A stretch of 64,000 bases of DNA from Betaproteobacteria bacterium (lineage in GTDB: Bacteria; Pseudomonadota; Gammaproteobacteria; Burkholderiales; Rhodocyclaceae): NCBI GenBank assembly GCA_016868295.1, contig VGHJ01000008.1, forward strand, positions 1-64,000, in the 5' to 3' direction. The translations under genes were made by a program, and so were the position numbers. Below, one piece after another: positions 25,240 through 35,577 of this stretch (positions within the stretch are counted from its first letter, which is position 1; each line of letters starts with the position of its first letter). The notes under the pieces were generated by a model. That model had not been told where the DNA came from. It saw nothing but the letters and a program-made list of their open reading frames with translations, and ran no database searches.

Positions 25240-26091
25240 ATGAAAAAAACCGTTCTGGCCCTGCTGCTCGCGCTGCTGGCGGGACTCGCCCACGCCCAGC
25301 AACAGCTGGAGATCATCAACCTGAGAAGCCGCACGGCGGAGCAGGTGCTGCCGCAACTGCGCCCCTTCGTCGAGCCGGGCGGCACGCTCTCCGGCATGAA
25401 CAACCAGATATTCATCCGCGCCTCGGACGCCAACCGGCGCCAGATCAGGGAGCTGCTCGCCGCCATCGACCGGCCGCCGCGCCGCCTGGTGATCTCGGTG
25501 CGGCAGGATGCCGACAGCACGTCCGCAGCGCGCGGCGGGGAGGTGTCCGGCCGCATCAGCTCGGGCGACGTGCGCGTCGAGAGCCGCCGCACCGTCGTCG
25601 GCGGCGCCGGGGTGGAGGTGCGCCGCGGCGACGATGTCGTGCGCGGCCAGGTCTACGACTCGCGCGGCAGCAGCACGGACCGCGTCTCTCAGCAGGTGCA
25701 GGTGGTGGAGGGTGGCCGGGCCTTCATCAATGTCGGCACCTCGGTGCCGGTGCCGCTGCGCGAGGTGGTGATGGGGCCGGGCGGCGCGGTGGTGTCCGAA
25801 TCGGTGGTCTATCGCGACATCGGCTCCGGCTTCTACACCGAGCCGCAGCTCGCCGGCGACAACGTCACCCTGACCATCAGTCCGACGCACGACACGCCGG
25901 GCCGCTACGGCCCGGGCAGCGCCAACATCCAGCGCCTGACCACCACGGTGAGCGGGCGCCTGGGCGAATGGATCGACCTCGGCGGCTCGGTCGAGGAGCG
26001 TTCGGGGGAGCAGGCGGGCGTGCTTCGCTATTCCACGCGCAGCGGAAGCACGGGCCGGCGCGTCCAGTTGAGGGTCGAAGAGCTGCACTGA
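25240..26091 (+). CDS. Secreted secretin-N-domain protein of unknown function
   Basis: The 283-residue protein has a clear signal peptide (MKKTVLALLLALLAGLAHA, cleavage near residue 19). A domain at about 22-90 resembles the short N domains of type II/III secretins and NolW (LEIINLRSRTAEQVLPQLRP, then RQIRELLAAIDRPPRRLVIS). The rest is beta-rich and lacks the secretin pore domain. The ATG follows GGGAGGAG. It may be a periplasmic protein that associates with an outer-membrane system, but no secretion genes are nearby. A 10-bp hairpin follows the stop. Confidence 0.75.
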   Translation: MKKTVLALLLALLAGLAHAQQQLEIINLRSRTAEQVLPQLRPFVEPGGTLSGMNNQIFIRASDANRRQIRELLAAIDRPPRRLVISVRQDADSTSAARGGEVSGRISSGDVRVESRRTVVGGAGVEVRRGDDVVRGQVYDSRGSSTDRVSQQVQVVEGGRAFINVGTSVPVPLREVVMGPGGAVVSESVVYRDIGSGFYTEPQLAGDNVTLTISPTHDTPGRYGPGSANIQRLTTTVSGRLGEWIDLGGSVEERSGEQAGVLRYSTRSGSTGRRVQLRVEELH

Positions 26092-26092
26092 G

Positions 26093-26117
26093 ACGCCCGG
26101 CGTCCCGCGCCGGGCGT
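26093..26117 (+). terminator. Hairpin after the secretin-N-domain gene
   Basis: ACGCCCGGCG pairs perfectly with CGCCGGGCGT across a 5-base loop, starting 2 bp after the stop codon. There is no T run, so it is an mRNA 3' stem or a weak terminator rather than a classic intrinsic one. Confidence 0.5.
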
Positions 26118-26150
26118 GCTACCATTCGGCGCATCGTTCCCGCGCCTGAA

Positions 26151-28112
26151 ATGCCCGAACTTTCCTCCGTTTTTTCCGCCGACGGCGCGCTCGCCCGCGC
26201 CATTCCCGGCTATCGCCTGCGCCCTCAGCAGGTCGAGATGGCCGAGCGCATCGCCGCCGCCATCCAGAAGCACGGCGTGCTGGTGGCGGAGGCGGGCACC
26301 GGTACCGGCAAGACTTTCGCCTACCTCGTGCCGGCGTTGCTGGCCGGCGGCAAGGCGATCATTTCCACCGGCACCAAGACCCTGCAGGACCAGCTCTTCC
26401 AGCGCGACCTGCCGACGGTGCGCGACGCGCTGAAGACCCCCGCTACCATCGCGCTGCTCAAGGGCCGCGCCAACTACGTCTGCCACTACCACCTGGCGCG
26501 GGCGAAGGAGGCGGGGCGCTTCCTCTCGCGCGAGGAGGCCGGCCACATCCTCGCCATCGCCCGCTTCGCCCAGACGAGCACGACCGGCGACAAGGCCGAG
26601 TGCGCCGCGGTGCCGGAGGATTCCGCCGCCTGGGCCCAGGCGACCTCGACGCGCGACAACTGCCTCGGCCAAGAGTGCCCGAACGCGAAGGAGTGCTTCG
26701 TCATGGCGGCGCGGCGCGAGGCGCAGGCGTCCGACGTGGTGGTGGTGAACCATCACCTCTTCTTCGCCGACGTGATGCTGCGCGACTCCGGCGTGGCGGA
26801 ACTGCTGCCGGCCTGCAACACGGTGGTCTTCGACGAGGCGCACCAGCTGCCGGAGACGGCCAGCCTGTTTTTCGGCGAGAGCGTGTCGACGGCGCAGCTC
26901 GTCGAGCTGGCACGCGACGCCCGCCTGGAGGGCCTCGCCGCGGCGAAGGATTTCCTCGAGCTGCCGGAAGGCGCCCGCGCGCTGGAGAAGGCAGCGCGCG
27001 ACCTGCGCCTCGCCGTGCCGGGCGAGAACGCGCGCCATTCCGCGGCGCAACTGCCGCCGGCCTTCCTCGAGGCGCTCGACAAGGCGGCCGCCGAGCTGGC
27101 GCATTTCGGCGCGCTGCTGGAGTCGCAGGCCGGGCGCTCGGAGGGGCTGGAGCATTGCTGGCGCCGGGCGCAGGAACTGGCGGTGGTGGTGAAGCGCTGG
27201 CGCGACGTCGGGGAGCCGGGTCTGGTGCGCTGGGCCGAGGTGTTCAGCCAGTCGCTCGCGCTCAACGCCACGCCGCTCGTCATCGCCGACATCTTCCGGA
27301 AGCAGATGGAGGGGCCAAATAGTCAACATCGGCGCGCCTGGATCTTCACCTCGGCGACCCTGGCGGTGGAAAGCGATTTCAGCCACTACTGCGCCGAACT
27401 CGGCCTGGAGGGCGCCGACACCGGCTATTGGGGCAGCCCCTTCGACTATCCGAACCAGGCGCTACTCTATGCGCCGCAGGCCATGCCCGACCCGAACAGC
27501 CGCGAGTACAACGAGGCGGTGGTCGAGGCGGCCTGGCCGCTCATCCACGCCAGCCGCGGCCGCGCCTTCGTGCTGTGCACCTCGCTGCGCGCCATGCGCC
27601 GCATCCACGAGCTGCTCAAGTCGCGCTTCGAGGCGGAGGGCTTCGACCACCCGCTGCTGCTGCAGGGGGAGGGCAGCAAGAGCGAACTGCTGGCGCGCTT
27701 CCGCCGCCTCGGCAACGCCGTGCTGGTGGCCAGCCAGAGCTTCTGGGAGGGAGTGGACGTGCGCGGCGAGGCGCTGTCGCTGGTCATCATCGACAAGCTG
27801 CCCTTCGCGCCGCCCGACGATCCGGTGCTGGCGGCGCGCATCGAGCACATGAAGCAGCAGGGCCGCAACGCCTTCATGGAATACCAGCTGCCGCGCGCCG
27901 TCATCAGCGTCAAGCAGGGCGCCGGGCGGCTCATTCGCGACGAGACCGACCGCGGCGTGCTGATGATCTGCGACCCGCGCCTGATCGCGCGCCACTACGG
28001 CAAGCGCGTCTGGCGCTCCCTGCCGCCGATGCGGCGCACGCGCGAGGAGGACGAGGCACTCGGATTCTTCGATGCGACCGTCCGCGAAACCGAGGAAATC
28101 GATGCCCACTGA
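26151..28112 (+). CDS. yoaA: ATP-dependent DNA helicase, YoaA/DinG family
   Basis: The 653-residue protein is an XPD-like superfamily 2 helicase. Walker A is AEAGTGTGKTFAYLVP near residue 46. The iron-sulfur domain is marked by C110 (NYVCHYH) and the C170-C175-C181 set (NCLGQECPNAKEC). The DEAH box is VFDEAHQLPE near 225. FWEGVDVRGEALSLVIIDKL and GAGRLIRDETDRGVLMICD are the C-terminal helicase motifs. Length fits YoaA better than the longer E. coli DinG. It is likely a 5'-3' helicase for stalled forks or R-loops. Its stop overlaps the next gene. Confidence 0.9.
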   Translation: MPELSSVFSADGALARAIPGYRLRPQQVEMAERIAAAIQKHGVLVAEAGTGTGKTFAYLVPALLAGGKAIISTGTKTLQDQLFQRDLPTVRDALKTPATIALLKGRANYVCHYHLARAKEAGRFLSREEAGHILAIARFAQTSTTGDKAECAAVPEDSAAWAQATSTRDNCLGQECPNAKECFVMAARREAQASDVVVVNHHLFFADVMLRDSGVAELLPACNTVVFDEAHQLPETASLFFGESVSTAQLVELARDARLEGLAAAKDFLELPEGARALEKAARDLRLAVPGENARHSAAQLPPAFLEALDKAAAELAHFGALLESQAGRSEGLEHCWRRAQELAVVVKRWRDVGEPGLVRWAEVFSQSLALNATPLVIADIFRKQMEGPNSQHRRAWIFTSATLAVESDFSHYCAELGLEGADTGYWGSPFDYPNQALLYAPQAMPDPNSREYNEAVVEAAWPLIHASRGRAFVLCTSLRAMRRIHELLKSRFEAEGFDHPLLLQGEGSKSELLARFRRLGNAVLVASQSFWEGVDVRGEALSLVIIDKLPFAPPDDPVLAARIEHMKQQGRNAFMEYQLPRAVISVKQGAGRLIRDETDRGVLMICDPRLIARHYGKRVWRSLPPMRRTREEDEALGFFDATVRETEEIDAH

Positions 28113-29394
28113 ATGCAGCCGCCTGGCGGCCTCCCTCAACCGCGACTGCCAGTGCGTCAGCGTGGATCGCGCGAAATTGCGCCAGTCCCTGGCGCAGGGC
28201 GAGGCCGGCGCCGACATGATCCGCCTGATCGAGGAGGAGCGGCCGCACCTCTTCGCCGACACGACGGTGTTCCTCGGCCAGGCCAGCGTGGAGCGCATGG
28301 CCGAAGTGGTCGCCGCCATTGAGCGCGTCGCCGCGCTGCCGGCCTGGGCCGGGCGCGTGCGGGCCTGGGCGCCGGCGACGGCGCGCCACGAGACCGCCGC
28401 GGCCGGCGTCTTCATGGGCTACGACTTCCACCTCGGGCAGTCGGGACCGCAGCTCATCGAGATCAACACCAACGCCGGTGGCGGCCTGCTCAATGCCGCA
28501 CTCGCCCAGGCCCAGATCGCCTGCTGCGAGGAGGTGGCCGCCATCCTGCCGGGCGTGCATCCTGCGCCGACGCTGGAGCAGGATTTCGTCGACATGTTCA
28601 GGCAGGAGTGGCGCGCGGAGCGCGGCGATGCGCCGCTCGGGCGCATCGCCATCGTGGACGAGAATCCGCTCTCGCAATTTCTCTATCCCGAATTCCTGCT
28701 CTTCAAGAAGCTTTTCGAGCGCCACGGCCTGCAGGCGGTGGTGTGCGATCCGGCCGAGCTGCGCTTCGAGGCGGGCGTTTTGCGGCATGACGAAGGCCGC
28801 GTCGATCTCGTCTACAATCGCCTGACGGATTTCGGCCTGGAAGAGGCGGCCAACGCCGTGCTGCGCGCGGCCTGGCTGGCCGGGGCGGCGGTGCTGACGC
28901 CGCACCCGCGCGCCCACGCGCTGTTCGCCGACAAGCGCAACCTGTCGCTGCTCACCGACGAGACGGCCCTGGCCGGGATGGGCGTGGATGAGGCGACGCG
29001 AGCGGTGCTGTTGGCCGGCATCCCGCGCACGCGCCTCGTGCGCAGCGAGGACGCCGAGGATTTGTGGGCGCGGCGCAGGCAGCTTTTTTTCAAGCCGGCG
29101 GCGGGCTACGGCAGCAAGGCGGCCTACCGCGGCGACAAGCTGACCAGGCGCGTTTTCGAGGAGATCCTCGAAGGCGGTTACGTGGCGCAGGACCTGGTGC
29201 CGCCCTCGGAGCGGCGCATCGGCCCGGAGGCGGCGCCGGTCGACCTCAAGCTCGACCTGCGCAATTACGCCTACCGCGGCCGCGTGCAACTGGTGACGGC
29301 GCGGCTCTACCAGGGCCAGACGACGAATTTCCGCACCCCGGGCGGCGGCTTCGCGCCGGTGCTGACGGTGCCGAGGATGGAAGGGAAGGCATGA
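28102..29394 (+). CDS. ATP-grasp-like protein of unknown function
   Basis: The 430-residue protein has features of an ATP-grasp enzyme: GPQLIEINTNAGGGLLNAAL near 115-134, and FFKPAAGYGSKAAYRGDKL followed by YVAQDLVPPSER in the C-terminal third. It should therefore join a carboxylate to an amine or thiol using ATP, but no substrate is evident. The start at 28102 has GAGGAAA upstream and overlaps the helicase stop; its own stop overlaps mobB as ATGA. The tight link to mobB-moeA-moaD-moaE suggests cotranscription with Mo-cofactor genes, not necessarily a role in that pathway. Confidence 0.7.
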   Translation: MPTECSRLAASLNRDCQCVSVDRAKLRQSLAQGEAGADMIRLIEEERPHLFADTTVFLGQASVERMAEVVAAIERVAALPAWAGRVRAWAPATARHETAAAGVFMGYDFHLGQSGPQLIEINTNAGGGLLNAALAQAQIACCEEVAAILPGVHPAPTLEQDFVDMFRQEWRAERGDAPLGRIAIVDENPLSQFLYPEFLLFKKLFERHGLQAVVCDPAELRFEAGVLRHDEGRVDLVYNRLTDFGLEEAANAVLRAAWLAGAAVLTPHPRAHALFADKRNLSLLTDETALAGMGVDEATRAVLLAGIPRTRLVRSEDAEDLWARRRQLFFKPAAGYGSKAAYRGDKLTRRVFEEILEGGYVAQDLVPPSERRIGPEAAPVDLKLDLRNYAYRGRVQLVTARLYQGQTTNFRTPGGGFAPVLTVPRMEGKA

Positions 29395-29939
29395 AGGTTT
29401 TCGGATTCGCCGGTTATTCCGGCTCGGGCAAGACGACGCTGATCGAGCAGCTCATCCCGCGCTTCGTGGCGATGGGGCTGAAGGTCTCGCTCATCAAGCA
29501 CGCCCATCACGGCTTCGACATCGACAAGCCGGGCAAGGATTCGTACCGCCACCGCGAGGCCGGTTGCAGCGAGGTGCTGCTCACCTCGAACCAGCGCTGG
29601 GTGCTGATGCACGAACTGCGCGGCGAGCGGGAACCGTCGCTGGAGGAGCAGATCGGGCTGCTGTCGCCCTGCGACCTGGCGCTGGTGGAGGGATACAAGT
29701 CGAACGATCTGATCCCGAAGCTGGAGGTGTTTCGGCCTTCGCACGGCAAGCCGCCGATCCACCCCGAGCACCCGAACATCGTCGCCGTGGCGAGCGACGC
29801 CAGGGTCGATACCGCGCTGCCGGTGCTCGACATCAACGATCCCGACGCCATTGCGCAATTCATCGTGCAGTGCCTTGGTCTTGATTGTCGTCCCCGCGGG
29901 AGCGGGGACCCTGCTGGATTCCCGCTTCCGCGGGAATGA
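29391..29939 (+). CDS. mobB: Molybdopterin-guanine dinucleotide biosynthesis protein MobB
   Basis: The 182-residue P-loop GTPase begins VFGFAGYSGSGKTTLIEQLI. It has SLIKHAHHGFDIDKPGKDS near 35 and LALVEGYKSNDLIPKLEVF near 95, all typical of MobB, which assists attachment of GMP to molybdopterin. The product serves the bis-MGD enzyme PadB. The last 17 or so residues (from about 167, RPRGSGDPAGF) come from a REP-type repeat, so the original protein probably ended near FIVQCLGLD. moeA starts 5 bp after the stop. Confidence 0.9.
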   Translation: MKVFGFAGYSGSGKTTLIEQLIPRFVAMGLKVSLIKHAHHGFDIDKPGKDSYRHREAGCSEVLLTSNQRWVLMHELRGEREPSLEEQIGLLSPCDLALVEGYKSNDLIPKLEVFRPSHGKPPIHPEHPNIVAVASDARVDTALPVLDINDPDAIAQFIVQCLGLDCRPRGSGDPAGFPLPRE

Positions 29940-29942
29940 CGG
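29887..29942. repeat. REP-type palindromic repeat overlapping the mobB 3' end
   Basis: The units GTCGTCCCCGCGGGAGCGGG and TGGATTCCCGCTTCCGCGGG match the family seen at 21132 and 31866. It encodes the C-terminal tail and supplies the TGA stop of mobB, and ends 3 bp before the moeA ATG. Confidence 0.85.
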
Positions 29943-29944
29943 CT

Positions 29945-31153
29945 ATGAGCCTGCTCTCCATCGACGAAGCCCTGCAAAAGCTCCTTGCCGCCGCCCGCCC
30001 GATGGCGGAAATCGAGGAAGCGGATACCCTCGCCGCCGCCGGCCGCGTGCTGGCGCGGGCGCAATCGAGCGGCCTCACCGTGCCGCCGCTCGACAACTCC
30101 GCCATGGACGGCTACGCGGTGCGCATCGCCGACATCTCCTCCGCCGGCGCGCGCCTGCCGGTGGCGCAGCGCATTCCCGCCGGCAGCGTCGGCACGCCGC
30201 TTGCCGCCGGTACGGCGGCGCGCATCTTCACCGGGGCGCCGGTGCCCGAAGGGGCGGACGCCGTGGTGATGCAGGAACTGTGCGAACACGCCGGGGAAGA
30301 CGTCGTGCGGATCAACCATGTGCCGCGCCCCGCCGAGAACATCCGTCGCGCCGGCGAGGACATTCGTGCCGGCGCCGAGATCCTTGCCGCCGGCACGCGC
30401 CTGACGCCGCAGGACATCGGGCTGGCTGCCTCGGTCGGGCTGGCGGCGCTGCCGGTATTCCGCCGCCTGCGCGTGGCGGTGTTCTTCACCGGCGACGAGC
30501 TGTCGATGCCGGGCGAGGCGCTGAAGCCGGGCGGCATCTACAACTCCAACCGCTACACCCTGCGCGGCCTGCTCGCCGCGCTCGGCTGCGAGGTGCACGA
30601 CCTCGGCATCGTGCCGGACAGCCTGGAGGCGACGCGCGTTGCGCTGCGCGAGGCGGCGGCAGCCAGCGACGTCGTCATCACCAGCGGCGGCGTCTCGGTC
30701 GGCGAGGAGGACCACGTCAAGGCGGCGGTGCAGGCGGAGGGCGCGCTCGACCTCTGGAAGATCGCCATCAAGCCCGGCAAGCCGCTCGCCTTCGGAAAAG
30801 TCAGTCGCCGTGGCACGGCGTTCATCGGCCTGCCGGGCAACCCGGTATCGACCTTCGTCACCTTCCTCGTGCTGGTGCGGCCGTTTCTGCTCGCCTGCCA
30901 GGGCGCGCGCGCCACGGCGCCGCGCGGCCTGATGATGCGCGCCGACTTCGACTGGCCGAAGCCGGACCGCCGCCGCGAGTTCCTGCGCGTGCGCATCAAC
31001 GCCGAAGGCGGCCTCGATCTGTATCCCAACCAGAGCTCGGGCGTGCTGACCTCCTGCGCCTGGGCCGACGGCCTGGTCGACAACCCGCCGGCGCAGGCGG
31101 TGCGACGCGGCGAGCTGGTGCGCTTCCTGCCGTTTTCCGAGTTGTTATACTGA
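29945..31153 (+). CDS. moeA: Molybdopterin molybdenumtransferase MoeA
   Basis: The 402-residue protein inserts molybdenum (or tungsten) into adenylylated molybdopterin. PPLDNSAMDGYAVR near 40, FTGDELSMPGEALKPGGIYN near 180, TSGGVSVGEEDHVK near 245 and FIGLPGNPVS near 293 are MoeA signatures. The start at 29945 gives the normal length. GKVSRRGTA just before FIGLPGNP is encoded by the 25-bp motif and seems about two residues longer than usual there. moaD follows after 3 bp. Confidence 0.93.
   Translation: MSLLSIDEALQKLLAAARPMAEIEEADTLAAAGRVLARAQSSGLTVPPLDNSAMDGYAVRIADISSAGARLPVAQRIPAGSVGTPLAAGTAARIFTGAPVPEGADAVVMQELCEHAGEDVVRINHVPRPAENIRRAGEDIRAGAEILAAGTRLTPQDIGLAASVGLAALPVFRRLRVAVFFTGDELSMPGEALKPGGIYNSNRYTLRGLLAALGCEVHDLGIVPDSLEATRVALREAAAASDVVITSGGVSVGEEDHVKAAVQAEGALDLWKIAIKPGKPLAFGKVSRRGTAFIGLPGNPVSTFVTFLVLVRPFLLACQGARATAPRGLMMRADFDWPKPDRRREFLRVRINAEGGLDLYPNQSSGVLTSCAWADGLVDNPPAQAVRRGELVRFLPFSELLY
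30796..30820 (+). repeat. 25-bp interspersed motif, copy 6 (inside moeA)
   Basis: It reads AAAAGTCAGTC, an 8-base centre and ACGGCG. Its centre makes a perfect GCCGTG-G-CACGGC palindrome. In frame it encodes KVSRRGTA directly before the conserved FIGLPGNP segment. Confidence 0.82.
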
Positions 31154-31156
31154 TTC

Positions 31157-31411
31157 ATGGCACTCAAAATCCTTTACTTCGCCGGGCTGCGCGAGGCGAT
31201 CGGCCAGTCTTCCGAATACCTGGCCCGGCCGGACGGCGTCGGCAATGTCGGCGAGTTGCATGCCCATCTCGCCGCGCGCGGCGGCGCCTGGCAGGCGCTG
31301 GCGACGACGAAAAACCTGCGCATGGCGGTGAACCAGGAAATGGCGACGCTGCAGACCCGGCTCGAGGACGGCGACGAAATCGCCTTCTTCCCGCCGGTGA
31401 CCGGAGGCTGA
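31157..31411 (+). CDS. moaD: Molybdopterin synthase small subunit MoaD
   Basis: The 84-residue ubiquitin-like protein ends FFPPVTGG. The C-terminal Gly-Gly is thiocarboxylated and donates sulfur to precursor Z. LKILYFAGLREAIGQSSEYL is the typical N terminus. It lies between moeA and moaE with 3-bp and 0-bp gaps. It is a separate gene from the MoaD-like domain fused to the aldehyde oxidoreductase at 110-2434. Confidence 0.95.
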   Translation: MALKILYFAGLREAIGQSSEYLARPDGVGNVGELHAHLAARGGAWQALATTKNLRMAVNQEMATLQTRLEDGDEIAFFPPVTGG

Positions 31412-31864
31412 GTGAAAGTTTCCGTGCAGAGCGAAGACTTCGACGTCGGCGCCGAGTGCGCGGCGATCGCGCGCGGCCGCACGGACATCGGTGCCGTGGC
31501 GAGCTTCGTCGGCCTGGTGCGCGATTCCAACGACGGCGCCGGCATCGCGCGCATGACGCTGGAGCACTACCCCGGCATGACGGAGAAGTCGCTGGCGGAG
31601 ATCGTCGAGCAGGCGCGCGGGCGCTGGGACGTGCTCGACGCGACGGTGATCCACCGTGTCGGCGAACTCAGGCCAGGGGACGCCATCGTATTGGTGGTCG
31701 TGGCGAGCGCGCACCGCGGCGACGCCCTCAAAGCCTGCGAGTTCATCATGGACTACCTGAAAACCCGCGCGCCGTTCTGGAAGAAGGAAGAGACGCCCGA
31801 GGGCGGCCGCTGGGTCGATGCGCGCGAGTCGGACGACGTCGCGGCGGGGAAGTGGAAACCTTGA
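31412..31864 (+). CDS. moaE: Molybdopterin synthase large subunit MoaE
   Basis: The 150-residue protein is the catalytic subunit that makes molybdopterin with MoaD. IGAVASFVGLVRDSNDG near 30, LEHYPGMTEKSL near 50, HRVGELRPGDAIVLVVV near 78 and MDYLKTRAPFWKKE near 112 are MoaE signatures, the last holding the catalytic lysine. The GTG start follows the moaD stop directly, with GGAGG just upstream. A REP-type repeat follows. Confidence 0.94.
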   Translation: MKVSVQSEDFDVGAECAAIARGRTDIGAVASFVGLVRDSNDGAGIARMTLEHYPGMTEKSLAEIVEQARGRWDVLDATVIHRVGELRPGDAIVLVVVASAHRGDALKACEFIMDYLKTRAPFWKKEETPEGGRWVDARESDDVAAGKWKP

Positions 31865-31865
31865 C

Positions 31866-31935
31866 CGTCATTCCCGCGAAAGCGGGAATCCAGTGTTATT
31901 GAAGCCCCTGGATTCCCGCCTCCGCGGGAGTGACG
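31866..31935. repeat. REP-type palindromic repeat between convergent moaE and phasin genes
   Basis: CGTCATTCCCGCGAAAGCGG and the inverted GGATTCCCGCCTCCGCGGGA unit face each other across 16 bases. The element fills the whole gap from the moaE stop to the phasin stop, and may act as a bidirectional transcription barrier. Confidence 0.88.
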
Positions 31936-32445
31936 TTACTGAACCTTGACGCTCTTGCCCTTGCCCCCGCCCATGCCGAAGGCGGCGGTCGAGGCCTTGG
32001 CGATCTGGTCGAAGGCATCCTTGGCGGTGCCGAAGGCCTTCTGCATGGCGGCGAAGGCGTCCTGGCTGTTGCCGGGCATGCCGCTCACCGACATCATCTT
32101 CCTGAAGTTCTCCATCATCTCGTGGCTGGTACCGGACATCTGCTGGCCGAGCATGCGGTTGAACTCGGCCTGCGCCTCGGCCGTGATGTCGGCCATCTGG
32201 CGCATCGCCTCCATCATCTTGGCAGAGGTTTCCTGGGCGAACTGGGTGCGCAGGGCCAGCGCCGACTGCGGATCCTTCGCATCGGTCAGGGCGCGGGCGT
32301 TCTTCACGCTTTCCTCGAACAGGGCGCGCGCCGTTTCCACCTGAAGCTCCATGATGCGCTTGGAGTTCTCCAGCGACATCTGCGTCAGTTTCATGGCGGC
32401 GTCGATGCTCTTCTTGTGCATCTCGCCGAACTGTTCGTTGTTCAT
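31936..32445 (-). CDS. phaP: Phasin family protein
   Basis: The 169-residue, mostly helical protein (MNNEQFGEMHKKSIDAAMKL at its start, ending GGKGKSVKVQ) belongs to the phasin family that coats polyhydroxyalkanoate granules. AARALFEESVKN-like and MLGQQMSGTSHEMMENF stretches support amphipathic helices with coiled-coil potential. AAGGAGG lies upstream of the ATG. No polymer synthase gene is nearby. It is divergent from clpB. Confidence 0.85.
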   Translation of the reverse strand: MNNEQFGEMHKKSIDAAMKLTQMSLENSKRIMELQVETARALFEESVKNARALTDAKDPQSALALRTQFAQETSAKMMEAMRQMADITAEAQAEFNRMLGQQMSGTSHEMMENFRKMMSVSGMPGNSQDAFAAMQKAFGTAKDAFDQIAKASTAAFGMGGGKGKSVKVQ

Positions 32446-32504
32446 GGCTCCCCTCCTTGAGAATGGTCAAACTTGCGGTTCCCATAATGCCGTGTTCGCG
32501 CCGG

Positions 32505-32532
32505 GTTGAAAAGCCGCCGGGAAGCCCCATTT
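32505..32532 (+). promoter_or_regulatory. Sigma32-type heat-shock promoter of clpB
   Basis: GTTGAAA (32505-32511) and CCCCATTT (32525-32532), separated by 13 bases, fit the sigma32 consensus CTTGAAA-N13-15-CCCCATNT. The pair lies 33 bp before the clpB ATG. Confidence 0.75.
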
Positions 32533-32564
32533 AAGCTCAGGAAAACGTTTTCCGGAAGAAAATC

Positions 32565-35144
<2,580 letters not shown>

Positions 35145-35149
35145 GGAAT

Positions 35150-35186
35150 GTGCCGTTTCTTGTCGGATTTTTTCCGGAAATGGCAC
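35150..35186 (+). terminator. Hairpin after clpB
   Basis: GTGCCGTTTC pairs with GAAATGGCAC (one G-T pair) around a loop containing CGGATTTTTTCCG. It starts 5 bp after the clpB stop and probably ends its transcript, though the T run is in the loop rather than after the stem. Confidence 0.5.
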
Positions 35187-35309
35187 CTTCGGTCGCCGCG
35201 CATCGAGGCGTGTCCGCTATAAATCAATGAGTTAATCGCCTGATTCGGGCCGGCACACGGTTTGCAAAATGAAGGACGTATCTGTCAATACGCCTTTTGG
35301 AGGTTGAGC

Positions 35310-35561
35310 ATGCCCGGCAAAACCGATCAATCCGGGAATTCCACGTACCGCACCCTGACCGTCATCTGGCTGGTGGTATCGATCGCCCTGGGCTATCCGC
35401 TGTTCAATCTGCTGACGTCGATGGGCTTCAACCCGGCCCTGGCGGGGGTGGGGGTCTTCCTCGGCGCCTGCCTGCTCTACGACATTCCCTATCGCGCCAA
35501 GGTGAAGGCGGAGCACCAGGCCGCCATGTCGCGCACCAACCGCTGGCGCTCGATGGCCTGA
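35310..35561 (+). CDS. Small membrane protein of unknown function
   Basis: The 83-residue protein has two hydrophobic stretches (LTVIWLVVSIALGYPLFNLL near 16-35 and ALAGVGVFLGACLLYDIP near 43-60) and a basic C-terminal tail. TGGAGG precedes the ATG by six bases. A -10-like TATAAA is at 35218-35223. I do not recognise a family. It lies alone between clpB and a convergent PilZ gene. Confidence 0.65.
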   Translation: MPGKTDQSGNSTYRTLTVIWLVVSIALGYPLFNLLTSMGFNPALAGVGVFLGACLLYDIPYRAKVKAEHQAAMSRTNRWRSMA

Positions 35562-35577
35562 AACATGACGAACCGGC

